Origin: Aeribacillus composti
GTDB taxonomy: Bacteria > Bacillota > Bacilli > Bacillales > Aeribacillaceae
Direction of reading: 5' to 3'
Length of the DNA: 51,524 bases
Assembly: GCF_007827555.1 (NCBI RefSeq)
Contig: NZ_VISS01000031.1
Coordinates: 1-51,524 of the forward strand
A program made the translations under genes and the position numbers. The notes below the pieces were generated by a model. The model was not told where the DNA came from. It did no database searches and saw nothing but the letters and a program-made list of their open reading frames with translations. Below, piece by piece: positions 16,279 through 25,081 of the stretch (positions are counted from its first letter, which is position 1; every line of letters starts with the position of its first letter).

Positions 16279-17109
16279 ATGAAAAAAATAAGATGGTTCA
16301 TTTCACTCATTGCAATAGCAGCTCTAATACTTTCAGCATGCGGCAATAACAATGATCAAAAAGAAAAACAAACTCAAGATCAAGAGAAAAACGCATTACA
16401 GGAAATCAAAGATAAAGGCGAAATCACTGTCGGCATTATGGGTACTTATGCACCTTATAATTTTATGAATGAAAACAAAGAATACGACGGCTTTGACGTT
16501 GACATTGCGAAAGAATTGGCAAAACGTCTAGGAGTTAAAGCAAATTTTGTTGCACAAGAATTTTCTGGTTTAATTCCTGGGCTTCAAAAAGGTAAATTTG
16601 ATATTTTAGTAAGCCAAGTGACAATCACAGATGAACGGAAAAAACAAATCGATTTTACAGAACCATATATTACAAATAAAGTCAAAGTGATCGTTCGGGA
16701 AGACAATAATGACATCAAATCTGTTAATGATTTTAAAGGAAAAACAATCGGAGTTGGACTTGGTACGAATGATGAAGCATATTTGCGAAATGAATTATTG
16801 CCAAAAGTGGGCGATTTTAAAATCAACACATATGATGACGTGATTACAACATTAAAAGACTTGGATGCTGGCAGAATTGATGCAACGATCAACAATGTCT
16901 ATGCATTAAAACCAGTCATTGAAGAAAACGGCTATAAAATTAAAGCCGTCGGCGATCCAATTAAGGAGGACCAAGCTGGCGTTGCTGTGAAAAAAGGCAA
17001 TAAAGAATTGGTAAATGCTTTAAATAAAGCATTGAAAGAAATGAAAGAAGACGGAACATATAAAGAAATTTATGTAAAATGGTTTGACGAAGAGCCGACC
17101 GAAGAATGA
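16279..17109 (+). CDS. Polar amino-acid ABC transporter substrate-binding lipoprotein
   Basis: 276 residues with a lipoprotein signal peptide; the lipobox is LILSACGN, giving a lipid-anchored Cys at about residue 21. The rest is a type II periplasmic-binding fold of the polar amino-acid family (GEITVGIMGTYAPYNFMNEN, YDGFDVDIAKELAKRLGV, DGTYKEIYVKWF). A GAAGGAGG ribosome site precedes the ATG. It is followed by permease and ATPase genes with short gaps, forming a complete importer. Similarity of the set to cystine transporters (TcyABC type), together with the OsmC gene downstream, suggests a sulfur amino acid, but ligand residues cannot be read with confidence. Confidence 0.88.
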   Translation: MKKIRWFISLIAIAALILSACGNNNDQKEKQTQDQEKNALQEIKDKGEITVGIMGTYAPYNFMNENKEYDGFDVDIAKELAKRLGVKANFVAQEFSGLIPGLQKGKFDILVSQVTITDERKKQIDFTEPYITNKVKVIVREDNNDIKSVNDFKGKTIGVGLGTNDEAYLRNELLPKVGDFKINTYDDVITTLKDLDAGRIDATINNVYALKPVIEENGYKIKAVGDPIKEDQAGVAVKKGNKELVNALNKALKEMKEDGTYKEIYVKWFDEEPTEE

Positions 17110-17127
17110 TGAAAGTAGGTTGCCAAA

Positions 17128-17769
17128 ATGGACTTAGTCATTGAAAACTTGCCATTTTTGTTAAAAGGGGCATATTATACATTACTCATTACTGTAGTTT
17201 CCATGTTCTTCGGTTTAATCATTGGTTTAATCATTGCGATTGCCCGGCTTAAGGGCAATCGCATTCTGCGTGGTATAGCAAGAGCCTATGTGTCCATTAT
17301 TCGGGGGACACCGGCATTGGTGCAAATCGTCATCGTTTATTATGGCTTAGTTGATTATGGGATTGAATTAGGCCCATTAACTGCTGCGTATATTGCACTA
17401 AGTATTAACATCGGTGCTTATGTTTCAGAAGCGTTTCGCGGTGCGATTCAATCCATACCAAAAGGGCAAACAGAAGCAGCGCTCGCAACTGGTATGACGG
17501 AACGCCAGGCGATGCGCCGAATTATCATCCCTCAAGCGATTCGCTACGCTATCCCCCCACTTGGCAATACATTTGTCGGAATGTTAAAAGAAACATCGCT
17601 CGTATCCGTTATTGCGGTCACAGAATTAATGCGCTCTGCTCAATTATTAGTGGCGCAATATTATGTTTACATGCCGTTTTATGCAGCCATTGCAGCGATG
17701 TATTGGATTATGAGTACATTCTTTACATTTTTATTAAATAAAATCGAAAAACGGCTGTCTGTTTATTAA
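17128..17769 (+). CDS. Polar amino-acid ABC transporter permease
   Basis: 213 residues of the HisMQ type with about five membrane helices. The EAA loop contacting the ATPase is visible as EAALATGMTERQAMRRIIIPQA in the usual place near residue 130. RGTPALVQ near residue 62 is also typical. It lies between the binding protein and the ATPase genes. One permease gene suggests a homodimeric channel, as in cystine and glutamine systems. Confidence 0.9.
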   Translation: MDLVIENLPFLLKGAYYTLLITVVSMFFGLIIGLIIAIARLKGNRILRGIARAYVSIIRGTPALVQIVIVYYGLVDYGIELGPLTAAYIALSINIGAYVSEAFRGAIQSIPKGQTEAALATGMTERQAMRRIIIPQAIRYAIPPLGNTFVGMLKETSLVSVIAVTELMRSAQLLVAQYYVYMPFYAAIAAMYWIMSTFFTFLLNKIEKRLSVY

Positions 17770-17781
17770 GGTGGTGACAGC

Positions 17782-18528
17782 ATGATAGAGATTAAAAATT
17801 TACAGAAAAATTTTGGACAGCATGAAATATTAAAAAATATTTCATTATCCATTCCAGCCCATCAAGTAGTGGCAGTCATTGGTCCAAGCGGTTCAGGAAA
17901 AAGTACGTTTTTAAGATGCATCAACGGACTTGAAACAATTACAGGCGGCACCATTACAGTCGACGGTCACGTGATTGATGCAAATGCTTCAAAAAAAGCA
18001 CAACAAAAAGAAATTTATGCCATTCGTCGAAAAACAGGGATGGTGTTTCAACAATTTAATTTATACCCGCATAAAACGGCCGTCCAAAATGTAATGGAAG
18101 CTTTATTAGTAGTGAAAAAAATGCCGAAGGAAAAAGCATACAGCATCGCAGCCAATTTGTTAGAAAAAGTCGGGCTTGCAGCAAAAGAAGATGCTTATCC
18201 GTCTCAGCTGTCAGGCGGGCAGCAACAGCGTGTAGCGATCGCAAGAGCTCTTGCGATGGAACCGAAGTTGATGCTATTCGATGAACCGACTTCTGCACTT
18301 GATCCGGAGCTTGTAGGAGAAGTATTAAAAGTAATGAAAGAATTAGCAGAAGACGGCATGACGATGATTATTGTAACGCATGAGATGAAATTTGCCCGGA
18401 GTGCCGCTGACCGCATTTTATTTATGGCAGACGGCGTTATCGTAGAAGATGCGAAGCCAGCAGCATTTTTTGAACATCCGCAAACAGCGCGGGCACAAAA
18501 ATTTTTGCAACAAGTTACAGAGTTTTAA
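17782..18528 (+). CDS. Polar amino-acid ABC transporter ATPase
   Basis: 248 residues, standard for the family. Walker A GPSGSGKST, Q-loop QQFNLYPHKT, signature LSGGQQQR, Walker [13 protein letters not shown] and the switch His (IIVTHEM) are all present. It powers the adjacent permease. It follows the permease by 12 bp. The sequence is close in type to the orphan ATPase at 31063-31818. Confidence 0.92.
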   Translation: MIEIKNLQKNFGQHEILKNISLSIPAHQVVAVIGPSGSGKSTFLRCINGLETITGGTITVDGHVIDANASKKAQQKEIYAIRRKTGMVFQQFNLYPHKTAVQNVMEALLVVKKMPKEKAYSIAANLLEKVGLAAKEDAYPSQLSGGQQQRVAIARALAMEPKLMLFDEPTSALDPELVGEVLKVMKELAEDGMTMIIVTHEMKFARSAADRILFMADGVIVEDAKPAAFFEHPQTARAQKFLQQVTEF

Positions 18529-18547
18529 AAGAGAGGAATTGAACAAT

Positions 18548-18976
18548 ATGCAAATTAAAGCAACATGGCAGGGCGGCCGTGCTTTTGAAGCAGTCGGTCC
18601 ATCCGGATACAAAATGGCAATGGATGCCACGGAAAACTACGGTGGAGAAGGAAGTGCCGCAACCCCAACAGAAATGCTCCTAGCGGCTCTTGCCGGCTGC
18701 ATTGGAATTGATGTAACGATGATTTTAAGACATGAATTAGATCATATTGAGGCAATTGATATTACAGTCGACGGCACGCGTCGCGAAGAATTGCCCTCTT
18801 CTTTCACCGCTTATACCATCACATTTACAGTAAATGGGGATATAACGCCGAAAAAAGTTTGGCGCGCCATCCAATTAGGCAAACAAAAATATTGTGCGGT
18901 TTCTGCATCTTTAAAGGGCGACGTTACGTTCAAACTAATATTGAACGGCAAAGAAATTCCTGCTGAAAAAGAGTGA
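18548..18976 (+). CDS. OsmC-family peroxiredoxin-like protein
   Basis: The start is ATG 18548 (MQIKATWQGGRAFEAVGPSG, 142 aa) with AGAGAGG upstream; the longer frame from 18449 overlaps the ATPase gene. The fold is recognisable from TPTEMLLAALAGCIGIDV and KYCAVSASL, which carry the two cysteines that OsmC/YhfA proteins use to reduce organic hydroperoxides. It is the last gene of the TetR-ABC operon and is closed by a terminator. A thiol-based enzyme next to a possible cystine importer would link thiol supply to peroxide removal; this is inference. Confidence 0.85.
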   Translation: MQIKATWQGGRAFEAVGPSGYKMAMDATENYGGEGSAATPTEMLLAALAGCIGIDVTMILRHELDHIEAIDITVDGTRREELPSSFTAYTITFTVNGDITPKKVWRAIQLGKQKYCAVSASLKGDVTFKLILNGKEIPAEKE

Positions 18977-18994
18977 AAAAACGAAGTAAAGTTT

Positions 18995-19036
18995 TGATTA
19001 CAAAGGATATTGAAAAATCTTTTGCAATCATTTTTT
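18995..19036 (+). terminator. Terminator of the TetR-ABC-OsmC operon
   Basis: TGATTACAAAGGAT (18995-19008) pairs with ATCTTTTGCAATCA (19017-19030) with one mismatch and one G-U pair; TTTTTTAT follows. Confidence 0.75.
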
Positions 19037-19062
19037 ATACAAATTTTGTTTTAGCAACTGCC

Positions 19063-19145
19063 TTTAACTACCTATTTTCTTGTTTCTAACAGCTGTTCCG
19101 CTGTCCAAGCCGGAGTGTTTGCGGTTTTAACTAACTATTTTCTTG
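19063..19145. repeat. Short direct repeat pair
   Basis: TTTAACTACCTATTTTCTTG at 19063-19082 and TTTAACTAACTATTTTCTTG at 19126-19145 differ at one base. They lie just left of a MITE-like element. Nothing else was seen in this part of the 425-bp gene-free stretch. Confidence 0.7.
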
Positions 19146-19148
19146 ATT

Positions 19149-19259
19149 GGGGCTGTCTAATAAGTCGTTTTTTCGGCTTATTGACGGCCCCCCTTTTATG
19201 AAATATCGATGTTAATGATTTTTGGTTTTCAATAGGGATTTGACTTTCTGGACAGCCCC
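19149..19259 (+). mobile_element. MITE-like element, copy 2 (best preserved ends)
   Basis: 111 bp from GGGGCTGTCTAATAAGTCGT to GACTTTCTGGACAGCCCC. Read inward, the ends are GGGGCTGTCTAATAAGTC and GGGGCTGTCCAGAAAGTC, an 18-bp terminal inverted repeat with three differences. The internal hairpin AATAAGTCG...CGGCTTATT is next to the left end. It shares layout and sequence with 3645-3765 and 37222-37347. No ORF. Confidence 0.7.
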
Positions 19260-19282
19260 GTGCCACATTTTTTGTTTTTGCT

Positions 19283-19326
19283 GAAAAAAATAAACGACCT
19301 TTTCCCGCAATTCATTTGGAAAAGGC
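19283..19326 (-). terminator. Terminator after isdG
   Basis: On the minus strand CCTTTTCC and GGGAAAAGG form a stem (19298-19325), followed by TCGTTTATTTTTTT. It ends the 22.4-19.4 kb iron operon. Confidence 0.6.
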
Positions 19327-19402
19327 CGCAATTCGGATATCTATTCTTTTTCCAATCAATTTTTGTAACCTTCTTCACAAAAATCGTTCTGCCATTTTTT
19401 AT

Positions 19403-19735
19403 TTATAAATTTTCGACAGCACGCTCATCTTCTTTTACATAGGAATATGCTAGCTCATGGAAGGACACTTGATTTCCAATAACATAATCATGTTGTTTTC
19501 GATTTTCATGCGCTTTTTGGAACACATCGCTGTGGAACCAGCCTTCGAAGCTTTCTTTGTTCTCCCATGTTGTGTATACACGAACTTCGTCATAATCTTT
19601 TAATCCGTCTGTTACTAAGAGATCTAAACGAATGAACCCAGGAAATTTCTCAATTCCCTTTCTAATTTTAAAACGCTCCACTAACTTTCCGGAATATCCT
19701 TTTTTCACGCGAATGGAATTGGTAACGATGTACAT
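19403..19735 (-). CDS. isdG: IsdG-type haem-degrading monooxygenase
   Basis: A 110-residue ABM-fold protein. The catalytic set of IsdG/IsdI is visible: Asn6 (IVTNSIRV), Trp66 (FEGWFHSD) and His76 (FQKAHENR), one position from the Staphylococcus numbering. It opens haem in the cytoplasm and releases iron. Its start overlaps the upstream ATPase gene by about 30 bp, so it is translated from the same operon as the transporter at 22.4-19.7 kb. That operon has a Fur-box-like site at its head. A second member (HmoA type) lies at 36255-36587. Confidence 0.88.
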   Translation of the reverse strand: MYIVTNSIRVKKGYSGKLVERFKIRKGIEKFPGFIRLDLLVTDGLKDYDEVRVYTTWENKESFEGWFHSDVFQKAHENRKQHDYVIGNQVSFHELAYSYVKEDERAVENL

Positions 19736-20520
19736 TCTTTTTTCCCCTTTCTTTTGAATCGTTTTGGAATAAACATTGGTTTTCCATCCATATCATGGAT
19801 GGAGACAGAAATACCAAATACCTCTTCAAACATTTTTTCCGAAAATACTTCCTCTGGACTGCCTTGTTGATAAATCGTCCCGTCTTTCATCACGATTAAG
19901 CGGTCACTATACTGTGCGGCTTGATTCAGATCGTGAAGAATCATGATGACCGTCCTGTTATACTGTTGATTGATCGTTTGGACAACCTCCAAAATTTCCA
20001 ATTGATGTACAATATCTAAAAACGTGGTCGGTTCATCCAATAATAAATATTCAGTACTTTGGGCAAGAACCATCGCAATCCACGCTCTTTGCCTCTCGCC
20101 TCCTGATAAGGAAGACAAGTGTTGATGTTCATATTGTTTCACATTGGCAAGAGCTAACGCCCAATCAACGATTTCTTTATCTTCTTGACTGAATGGGGCA
20201 AATTTGCGTTTATAAGGGTTCCTGCCGAACTCTACTAATTCACGTACGGTAAAATCGAGCGTAACATCATGTGTTTGCGGCAGCATAGTTAATTGTTTTG
20301 CAATATCTTTTCGATTCGCAGAAACGATATTTTTTCCATCGAGAATGATCTCGCCATTTTGGGGCTGTAATAAGGCAGCGATGAGCCGCAGCAAGGTGGA
20401 TTTTCCTGATCCATTAGGCCCAATAATGCTAATCACTTCACCCTTTGGCAATTCCAGATTCATTTCGTTGATGCCGAATCGTTTGGAATGGTGGTAAGTC
20501 AGATCTTTAACGGTGAGCAT
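19705..20520 (-). CDS. Iron-siderophore/haem ABC transporter ATPase
   Basis: 271 residues of the FecE/FhuC type. Walker A GPNGSGKST, signature LSGGERQR, Walker B YLLLDEPTTFLD and the switch His (IMILHDLNQA) are present. It overlaps the permease gene upstream by 14 bp and isdG downstream by 31 bp. The isdG link argues that the substrate is haem or that the operon simply groups iron genes. Confidence 0.92.
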   Translation of the reverse strand: MLTVKDLTYHHSKRFGINEMNLELPKGEVISIIGPNGSGKSTLLRLIAALLQPQNGEIILDGKNIVSANRKDIAKQLTMLPQTHDVTLDFTVRELVEFGRNPYKRKFAPFSQEDKEIVDWALALANVKQYEHQHLSSLSGGERQRAWIAMVLAQSTEYLLLDEPTTFLDIVHQLEILEVVQTINQQYNRTVIMILHDLNQAAQYSDRLIVMKDGTIYQQGSPEEVFSEKMFEEVFGISVSIHDMDGKPMFIPKRFKRKGKKECTSLPIPFA

Positions 20521-21502
20521 GCTTCACTCCCCCTTTAAAGACCAAATATAGGAAAAACGGACCGCCTAGAAAAGACAGCAGGATCCCTACCGGCAGTTCA
20601 ATAGGATCAAACCAGCTTCTTGCCGCAGCATCTGCGAACACAACGAGTATGCCGCCGCCTACACAGGATAATGGCAGCAAATAACGATAATCGTTTCCGA
20701 CGAGCAATCGAATGATATGCGGAACGATAAGACCTACAAATCCTACCAGTCCGGCCACACTGACGGCTATTCCAGCTAAAAGAGCACTGACAAAAATTAA
20801 GAAAAATCTGCTTCTTTCCACTTGATGGCCTAATAAAGTGGCCACCTCATCCCCCAGCATCAACATGCGGATATGTTTGATGGAAAAAAACGCTAATGCC
20901 AGTGCAAAAATGGCATAATAAACAATCATCTCTACATGCACCCAGCTTACGCCGCTAATCCCGCCATTTAGCCACGGCAGAACCGCTTGAACTTTGTCGC
21001 TATGTAAAATCATAATACATGACATGATCGCACCTAAAAAGGCGTTGATTGAAATCCCGACCAGCATAATTCGAACAATGGAAGTTCCATCTTGCCAAGC
21101 TAGCAAATAAATGAGCATAGCCGTAAGAAAAGCGCCTAGAAAGGCTGCTAAAGGCAAAATGTGCAGTTGATCGGGATACAGCACCATGATCACCGTCGCT
21201 GCCAGTCCTGCCCCAGACGTCACGCCAATAATACCGGGATCCGCAAGCGGGTTTTTCATTACACCTTGTAAAATAGCACCCGAAACCGCTAAACACATGC
21301 CGACAAGCAGCCCAACGAGAATCCTTGGGAGCCGCAAATCCCAAACAACACGGTACACTAACGATTCCTTATCGCCCATATCCGCAAAAATTTCCTTAAA
21401 TGAAATAGAGATACTGCCTGCTGTCAGGCTATAGAATACGCTTAGAAACAATAAGATGATCAGAATGATGATAAGCCATATTCGTTTCTTTCGATTCATC
21501 AT
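20507..21502 (-). CDS. FecCD-family iron-siderophore/haem permease
   Basis: 331 residues with about nine to ten membrane helices. Family marks are LRLPRILVGLLVGMCLAVSG, NPLADPGIIGVTSGAGLAA and GLVGFVGLIVPHIIRLLVG. It forms a homodimeric channel for iron complexes. It overlaps the binding-protein gene by 4 bp and the ATPase gene by 14 bp. Confidence 0.93.
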   Translation of the reverse strand: MMNRKKRIWLIIILIILLFLSVFYSLTAGSISISFKEIFADMGDKESLVYRVVWDLRLPRILVGLLVGMCLAVSGAILQGVMKNPLADPGIIGVTSGAGLAATVIMVLYPDQLHILPLAAFLGAFLTAMLIYLLAWQDGTSIVRIMLVGISINAFLGAIMSCIMILHSDKVQAVLPWLNGGISGVSWVHVEMIVYYAIFALALAFFSIKHIRMLMLGDEVATLLGHQVERSRFFLIFVSALLAGIAVSVAGLVGFVGLIVPHIIRLLVGNDYRYLLPLSCVGGGILVVFADAAARSWFDPIELPVGILLSFLGGPFFLYLVFKGGVKHAHR

Positions 21503-22446
21503 GAATCCTTTCCTATATCTTTCAAGCTTTGACGCATATATTCCACTGCTTCTGTGATCTTTGTCCCCGGATTAGTGCCAAACAAATTCGATGGCAGCAC
21601 CACAATGTTTCCTTTTTTTACTGCATCTAAGTTTTTCCAAGCTGCATTTTTTTCCATTTCTTGTTTAAATGCTTTTTCTACCCCGCTAGGATCACCGTGT
21701 GTGATTAAGTAAATGATATCTGGATCAGCTTCCACCACACGTTCTACCGCTAATTGAGCGTATTGCGGATATTCTTTTAACTTTGGAAAGTTCGATGCTA
21801 CATTGATTCCACCCGATTTTTCTAAAATATCTCCTGCCAATGACGTTGGGAGAGCTGCTAAAAATGATCCAGGTGCTCCATAAACAAGCAATGCTTGAGC
21901 TTCGGAAGCTTCCGTTTGCTTCTCAACGACTTGCTCGATTTGTTTAATCAACTCTTGAGCTTTCGATTCTTTACCGAGAAGAGTTCCATATGTTTCGATG
22001 TTTTTCTTTATATCTTCAATGGAATTCGCTTCCGTCATGATAGTTTGTATTCCTTGATTCTCCAATGCGGGGATGTTTTTATCAAAACCAACATTGGCAA
22101 TTAACACATCTGGCTTCAAACTTACGATCTTCTCTATATTCGGCTGGTGTGTATTTCCGATTTCTTCTACTTTTACTAATTCTTCCGGTATCTCTACCTT
22201 CGTACTAGGCCTGCCGACAATTTCCCCTCCTAATTGATGAATGATATCCATATCACCGATCGTTAATGAAGCAAATTTTTTCGGATGAGTGTCAAAAGCA
22301 ACTTCACGACCTGATGCATCGGTCACTTTCACTTTGCTTTCTGTTACTTTTGTCCCTCCTGTTGATTCAGTTCCTTTTACCCCGCATCCGGTAAATAAGA
22401 GCAATAAGAAAAACGTGAGGGTGATTTGGAAAAGTTTTGTTTTCAA
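21499..22446 (-). CDS. Iron-siderophore/haem-binding lipoprotein
   Basis: 315 residues. The signal peptide ends in a lipobox, LLFTGCGVKG (Cys about residue 21). A type III periplasmic-binding fold follows (VTDASGREVAFDTHPKKFAS, IEKIVSLKPDVLIANVGFD, AVKKGNIVVLPSNLFG). A GGAGGGAT ribosome site precedes the ATG, and a strong Fur-box-like sequence lies 28-46 bp upstream. It is the first gene of a four-gene operon ending in isdG. It may bind haem (HmuT/IsdE-like) or a siderophore; sequence alone does not decide. Confidence 0.88.
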   Translation of the reverse strand: MKTKLFQITLTFFLLLLFTGCGVKGTESTGGTKVTESKVKVTDASGREVAFDTHPKKFASLTIGDMDIIHQLGGEIVGRPSTKVEIPEELVKVEEIGNTHQPNIEKIVSLKPDVLIANVGFDKNIPALENQGIQTIMTEANSIEDIKKNIETYGTLLGKESKAQELIKQIEQVVEKQTEASEAQALLVYGAPGSFLAALPTSLAGDILEKSGGINVASNFPKLKEYPQYAQLAVERVVEADPDIIYLITHGDPSGVEKAFKQEMEKNAAWKNLDAVKKGNIVVLPSNLFGTNPGTKITEAVEYMRQSLKDIGKDS

Positions 22447-22473
22447 AAGTATCCCTCCTTTATCATTTTAATT

Positions 22474-22492
22474 AAAAATGATTATCATTGTC
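22474..22492 (-). promoter_or_regulatory. Fur-box-like operator
   Basis: The + strand reads AAAATGATTATCATTGTCA, very close to the GATAATGATTATCATTATC consensus. It is 28 bp before the binding-protein gene of the second iron operon, a normal place for Fur repression. Confidence 0.8.
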
Positions 22493-22520
22493 AATTGTTA
22501 TTTTCAAAATTTTCAACCAT

Positions 22521-23288
22521 TTACTTGTTCTTCTTTAATTTTGCATGTATGACAAGTCTCCCTTCTCCTCCAGGAAACGTGTAATCACAAGTAGATAAAG
22601 TTAAAATTTGATCATTCGGTTCGATATCAATATCGGTCTTATAAATGGAACGATTTTTTAACTGATTGACAAATGATAAAAATTCGTCATCAGAGGAAAA
22701 TTCAGTATCGATATAATAAAAATCTGTAGTCGTTTTATATACTGAAAATATTTCAGCATCGTAGCTTTCATATAACGTATCAAAATAAATGGTGCGGTGA
22801 TGCTGGAAAAACGATTCATCCAGATATTTATCTAATTGTCCAAACATCGTGTCATCTTTCATACGATGTCCGTAAAGGATAACATTTTGATTTAGGCCTT
22901 TCACATCATTTCGATAATCCATAAAAATGCTTCCAGCCCTCGATTTCTCTTTTTTATAATTTCTTGTTAAATAAAACTCATTGTTTTCCGCTTGAAGAAT
23001 CGGATACGAAATGTATGTGTCGGGAATTTCAATCCAACCAACAATATCTTGGTTAATGCGCTGCAATTCAATAAAAGACGAACGAATTCTTTCAAAGTCC
23101 TTGCCTTCGTGAGAAGTTCTCTCGGTACGATTTTCTTGATAAACCTCTTGTATTTCAGCTAAAACTTGCCGGTTTGTATAGTAATCGTAAAGGATACTTA
23201 TAATTTGATACGCTGAAAAAAACAAAATCCCAATGCAAACAATGCTAACGAGTTTCCCAATGATCTTTCTCAATCCCCGATCATTCAT
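22521..23288 (-). CDS. srtB: Class B sortase
   Basis: 255 residues with one N-terminal membrane segment (about residues 11-32). The sortase triad is visible: His in ILYGHRMKDD, Cys234 in LTLSTCDY and Arg244 in GEGRLVIHA. TLSTCDYTF is typical of SrtB, which anchors haem-uptake proteins carrying NPxTx-type signals to the wall. The start overlaps the upstream ATPase gene by 4 bp. Likely clients are the two NEAT proteins at 26.1-29.6 kb, whose sorting signals are NPETSD and NAKTAD. Confidence 0.92.
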   Translation of the reverse strand: MNDRGLRKIIGKLVSIVCIGILFFSAYQIISILYDYYTNRQVLAEIQEVYQENRTERTSHEGKDFERIRSSFIELQRINQDIVGWIEIPDTYISYPILQAENNEFYLTRNYKKEKSRAGSIFMDYRNDVKGLNQNVILYGHRMKDDTMFGQLDKYLDESFFQHHRTIYFDTLYESYDAEIFSVYKTTTDFYYIDTEFSSDDEFLSFVNQLKNRSIYKTDIDIEPNDQILTLSTCDYTFPGGEGRLVIHAKLKKNK

Positions 23289-24094
23289 GTCGCATTGTCA
23301 TTCCTTCTAGCAACTCCCATTGGCACAACATAAAATCCGCTTTGATCATTATGATTGACTATGGCTCTTACCCCATAAATGCTTTCAATCATTCCTTCCG
23401 TGATCACTTCTTTTGGAGAACCTTCCGTCACAATTTCGCCGTTTTTCATCACAATAATCCAATCACTATAACGAATGGCTTGATTCATATCATGCAGCAC
23501 CATCACAATCGTAATGTTATACTCCCTGTTTAACTTCTTGATGAGCTCTAAAATTTCGAATTGATAATAAACATCCAAATATGTTGTCGGTTCATCCAAA
23601 AACAAAATAGGGGTTTTTTGCGCCAATGCCATCGCTATCCAAACTCGCTGTCTTTCTCCCCCAGACAGCTGTTCTACTTTTTCTTTTCGTTTTGATTGTA
23701 AATTGGTAATGGAAAGCGCCCAATCAATCACTTCTTCATCCTCTTCTGAGTTATGATGATGAAAAAATCTTTTATACGGCATGCGGCCGTAGCTCACCAG
23801 GTTTTCGACATTGATATCAAAAGGAATTTCATTTTTTTGATGAACAACCGATAGTTTCTTCGCCAATTCCTTCGGCTTATATTGTTGAATCAATTTTCCG
23901 TCCAAAATAATCTGGCCTTTTTGCGGTGCATTGTGGCTAGACATAACTTCTAATAATGTGGACTTTCCGCATCCATTCGGACCGATAATCGTCGTAATTT
24001 TACCAGGTTCAACAGCAAGGTTAATTGATTTTAACTGATCCTCTTTTTGATTATATGAAAATGAAACATTTTTAACCTCCATAGATGCGATCAC
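23285..24094 (-). CDS. Haem ABC transporter ATPase of the isd-like operon
   Basis: 269 residues of the FecE/HmuV type: Walker A GPNGCGKST, signature LSGGERQR, Walker B LFLDEPTTYLD and switch His MVLHDMNQA. It overlaps the permease gene by 23 bp and srtB by 4 bp, so it belongs to the isdE-isdF-ATPase-srtB run. Substrate haem is inferred from the NEAT and sortase neighbours. Confidence 0.92.
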   Translation of the reverse strand: MIASMEVKNVSFSYNQKEDQLKSINLAVEPGKITTIIGPNGCGKSTLLEVMSSHNAPQKGQIILDGKLIQQYKPKELAKKLSVVHQKNEIPFDINVENLVSYGRMPYKRFFHHHNSEEDEEVIDWALSITNLQSKRKEKVEQLSGGERQRVWIAMALAQKTPILFLDEPTTYLDVYYQFEILELIKKLNREYNITIVMVLHDMNQAIRYSDWIIVMKNGEIVTEGSPKEVITEGMIESIYGVRAIVNHNDQSGFYVVPMGVARRNDNAT

Positions 24095-25052
24095 TCCTTC
24101 TAATCAATATAATCAAAAAGGGACCGCCGATTAATGACATAATAATGGATGCAGGAAGTTCCGTCGGCGCTAAAAACACCCGTCCGATTGTGTCGGCCGT
24201 TAAAATAAGCAAAGCTCCTGATAAAATGGAGAATGGTGTTAATATTTTATAATCTGAACCGACTAATAGCCGTCCAATATGGGGAATTAGCAAACCGACA
24301 AATGCAATGACCCCAACAGTTGCGGTTGTGACGCTTGCCAAATAAACTGCAATCGCAGATATAATAACCCGAGCTCTTGTCACGTGAAGCCCCAGATTTC
24401 GCGCCGTTTTATCTTGTAAAGCCAGCATGTTGCACCAAGAATAAACGAGCAAGGACAATATTAAACCGATGGAACCATATATAACAATTGTTTGAACATC
24501 GTCCCACGTTTGTTGAGATAATGTTGATGCAGTAGCTTTCGCAGAACTGGTTGTCGTATAACCTCTGTAGTTAAAGGATTCATATAATGCAGTAAACACC
24601 GCATTGACTGCCACCCCAACTAAAATTAATCGAAGGGGGCTGAGCCCTGATTTCCATGAAAAGGAATAGACAAGAAAACAGGCAAGTATCCCTCCAAGAA
24701 AAGCAAACAGCGGCATCCAAAAAAACAACGTAGGAAAGAAGCTGATCATAGTTAATGCAACAAAATTGGCTCCTGAAGAAATCCCGATGATCCCAGCTTC
24801 CGCCAAAGGATTTCTCATGACTGCCTGCAATAATAATCCCGATACCGCCAAATTTGCTCCAGCAAAAAGGGACACAATGATCCGCGGAAATCTCATATCT
24901 TTTATGACTTCTACATCTTCATTTCCACCAAACAAAAGGCCTCTGATCAACTCAGCAACGCCAATTTCCAAACTTCCGTTCACAATAGAGAAAAAAGTGA
25001 CAACAACCAGCATTGTGGTCACCACTGCAAAAGTTAGCCACGTTTTCTTCAT
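24072..25052 (-). CDS. isdF: Haem ABC transporter permease, IsdF-like
   Basis: 326 residues, FecCD family, nine to ten helices. Marks include MRFPRIIVSLFAGANLAVSG, NPLAEAGIIGISSGANF and GVIAFVGLLIPHIGRLLVG. It is 29 bp after the lipoprotein gene and overlaps the ATPase gene. Assignment to haem rests on context. Confidence 0.88.
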   Translation of the reverse strand: MKKTWLTFAVVTTMLVVVTFFSIVNGSLEIGVAELIRGLLFGGNEDVEVIKDMRFPRIIVSLFAGANLAVSGLLLQAVMRNPLAEAGIIGISSGANFVALTMISFFPTLFFWMPLFAFLGGILACFLVYSFSWKSGLSPLRLILVGVAVNAVFTALYESFNYRGYTTTSSAKATASTLSQQTWDDVQTIVIYGSIGLILSLLVYSWCNMLALQDKTARNLGLHVTRARVIISAIAVYLASVTTATVGVIAFVGLLIPHIGRLLVGSDYKILTPFSILSGALLILTADTIGRVFLAPTELPASIIMSLIGGPFLIILIRRSDRIYGG

Positions 25053-25081
25053 GGATCAGCACCCTTTTCTTTTTTGTCCGC

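Noticed and set aside
16584-18755. Minus-strand ORFs opposite the ABC transporter genes
   Set aside because: They are out-of-frame shadows of strongly supported genes.
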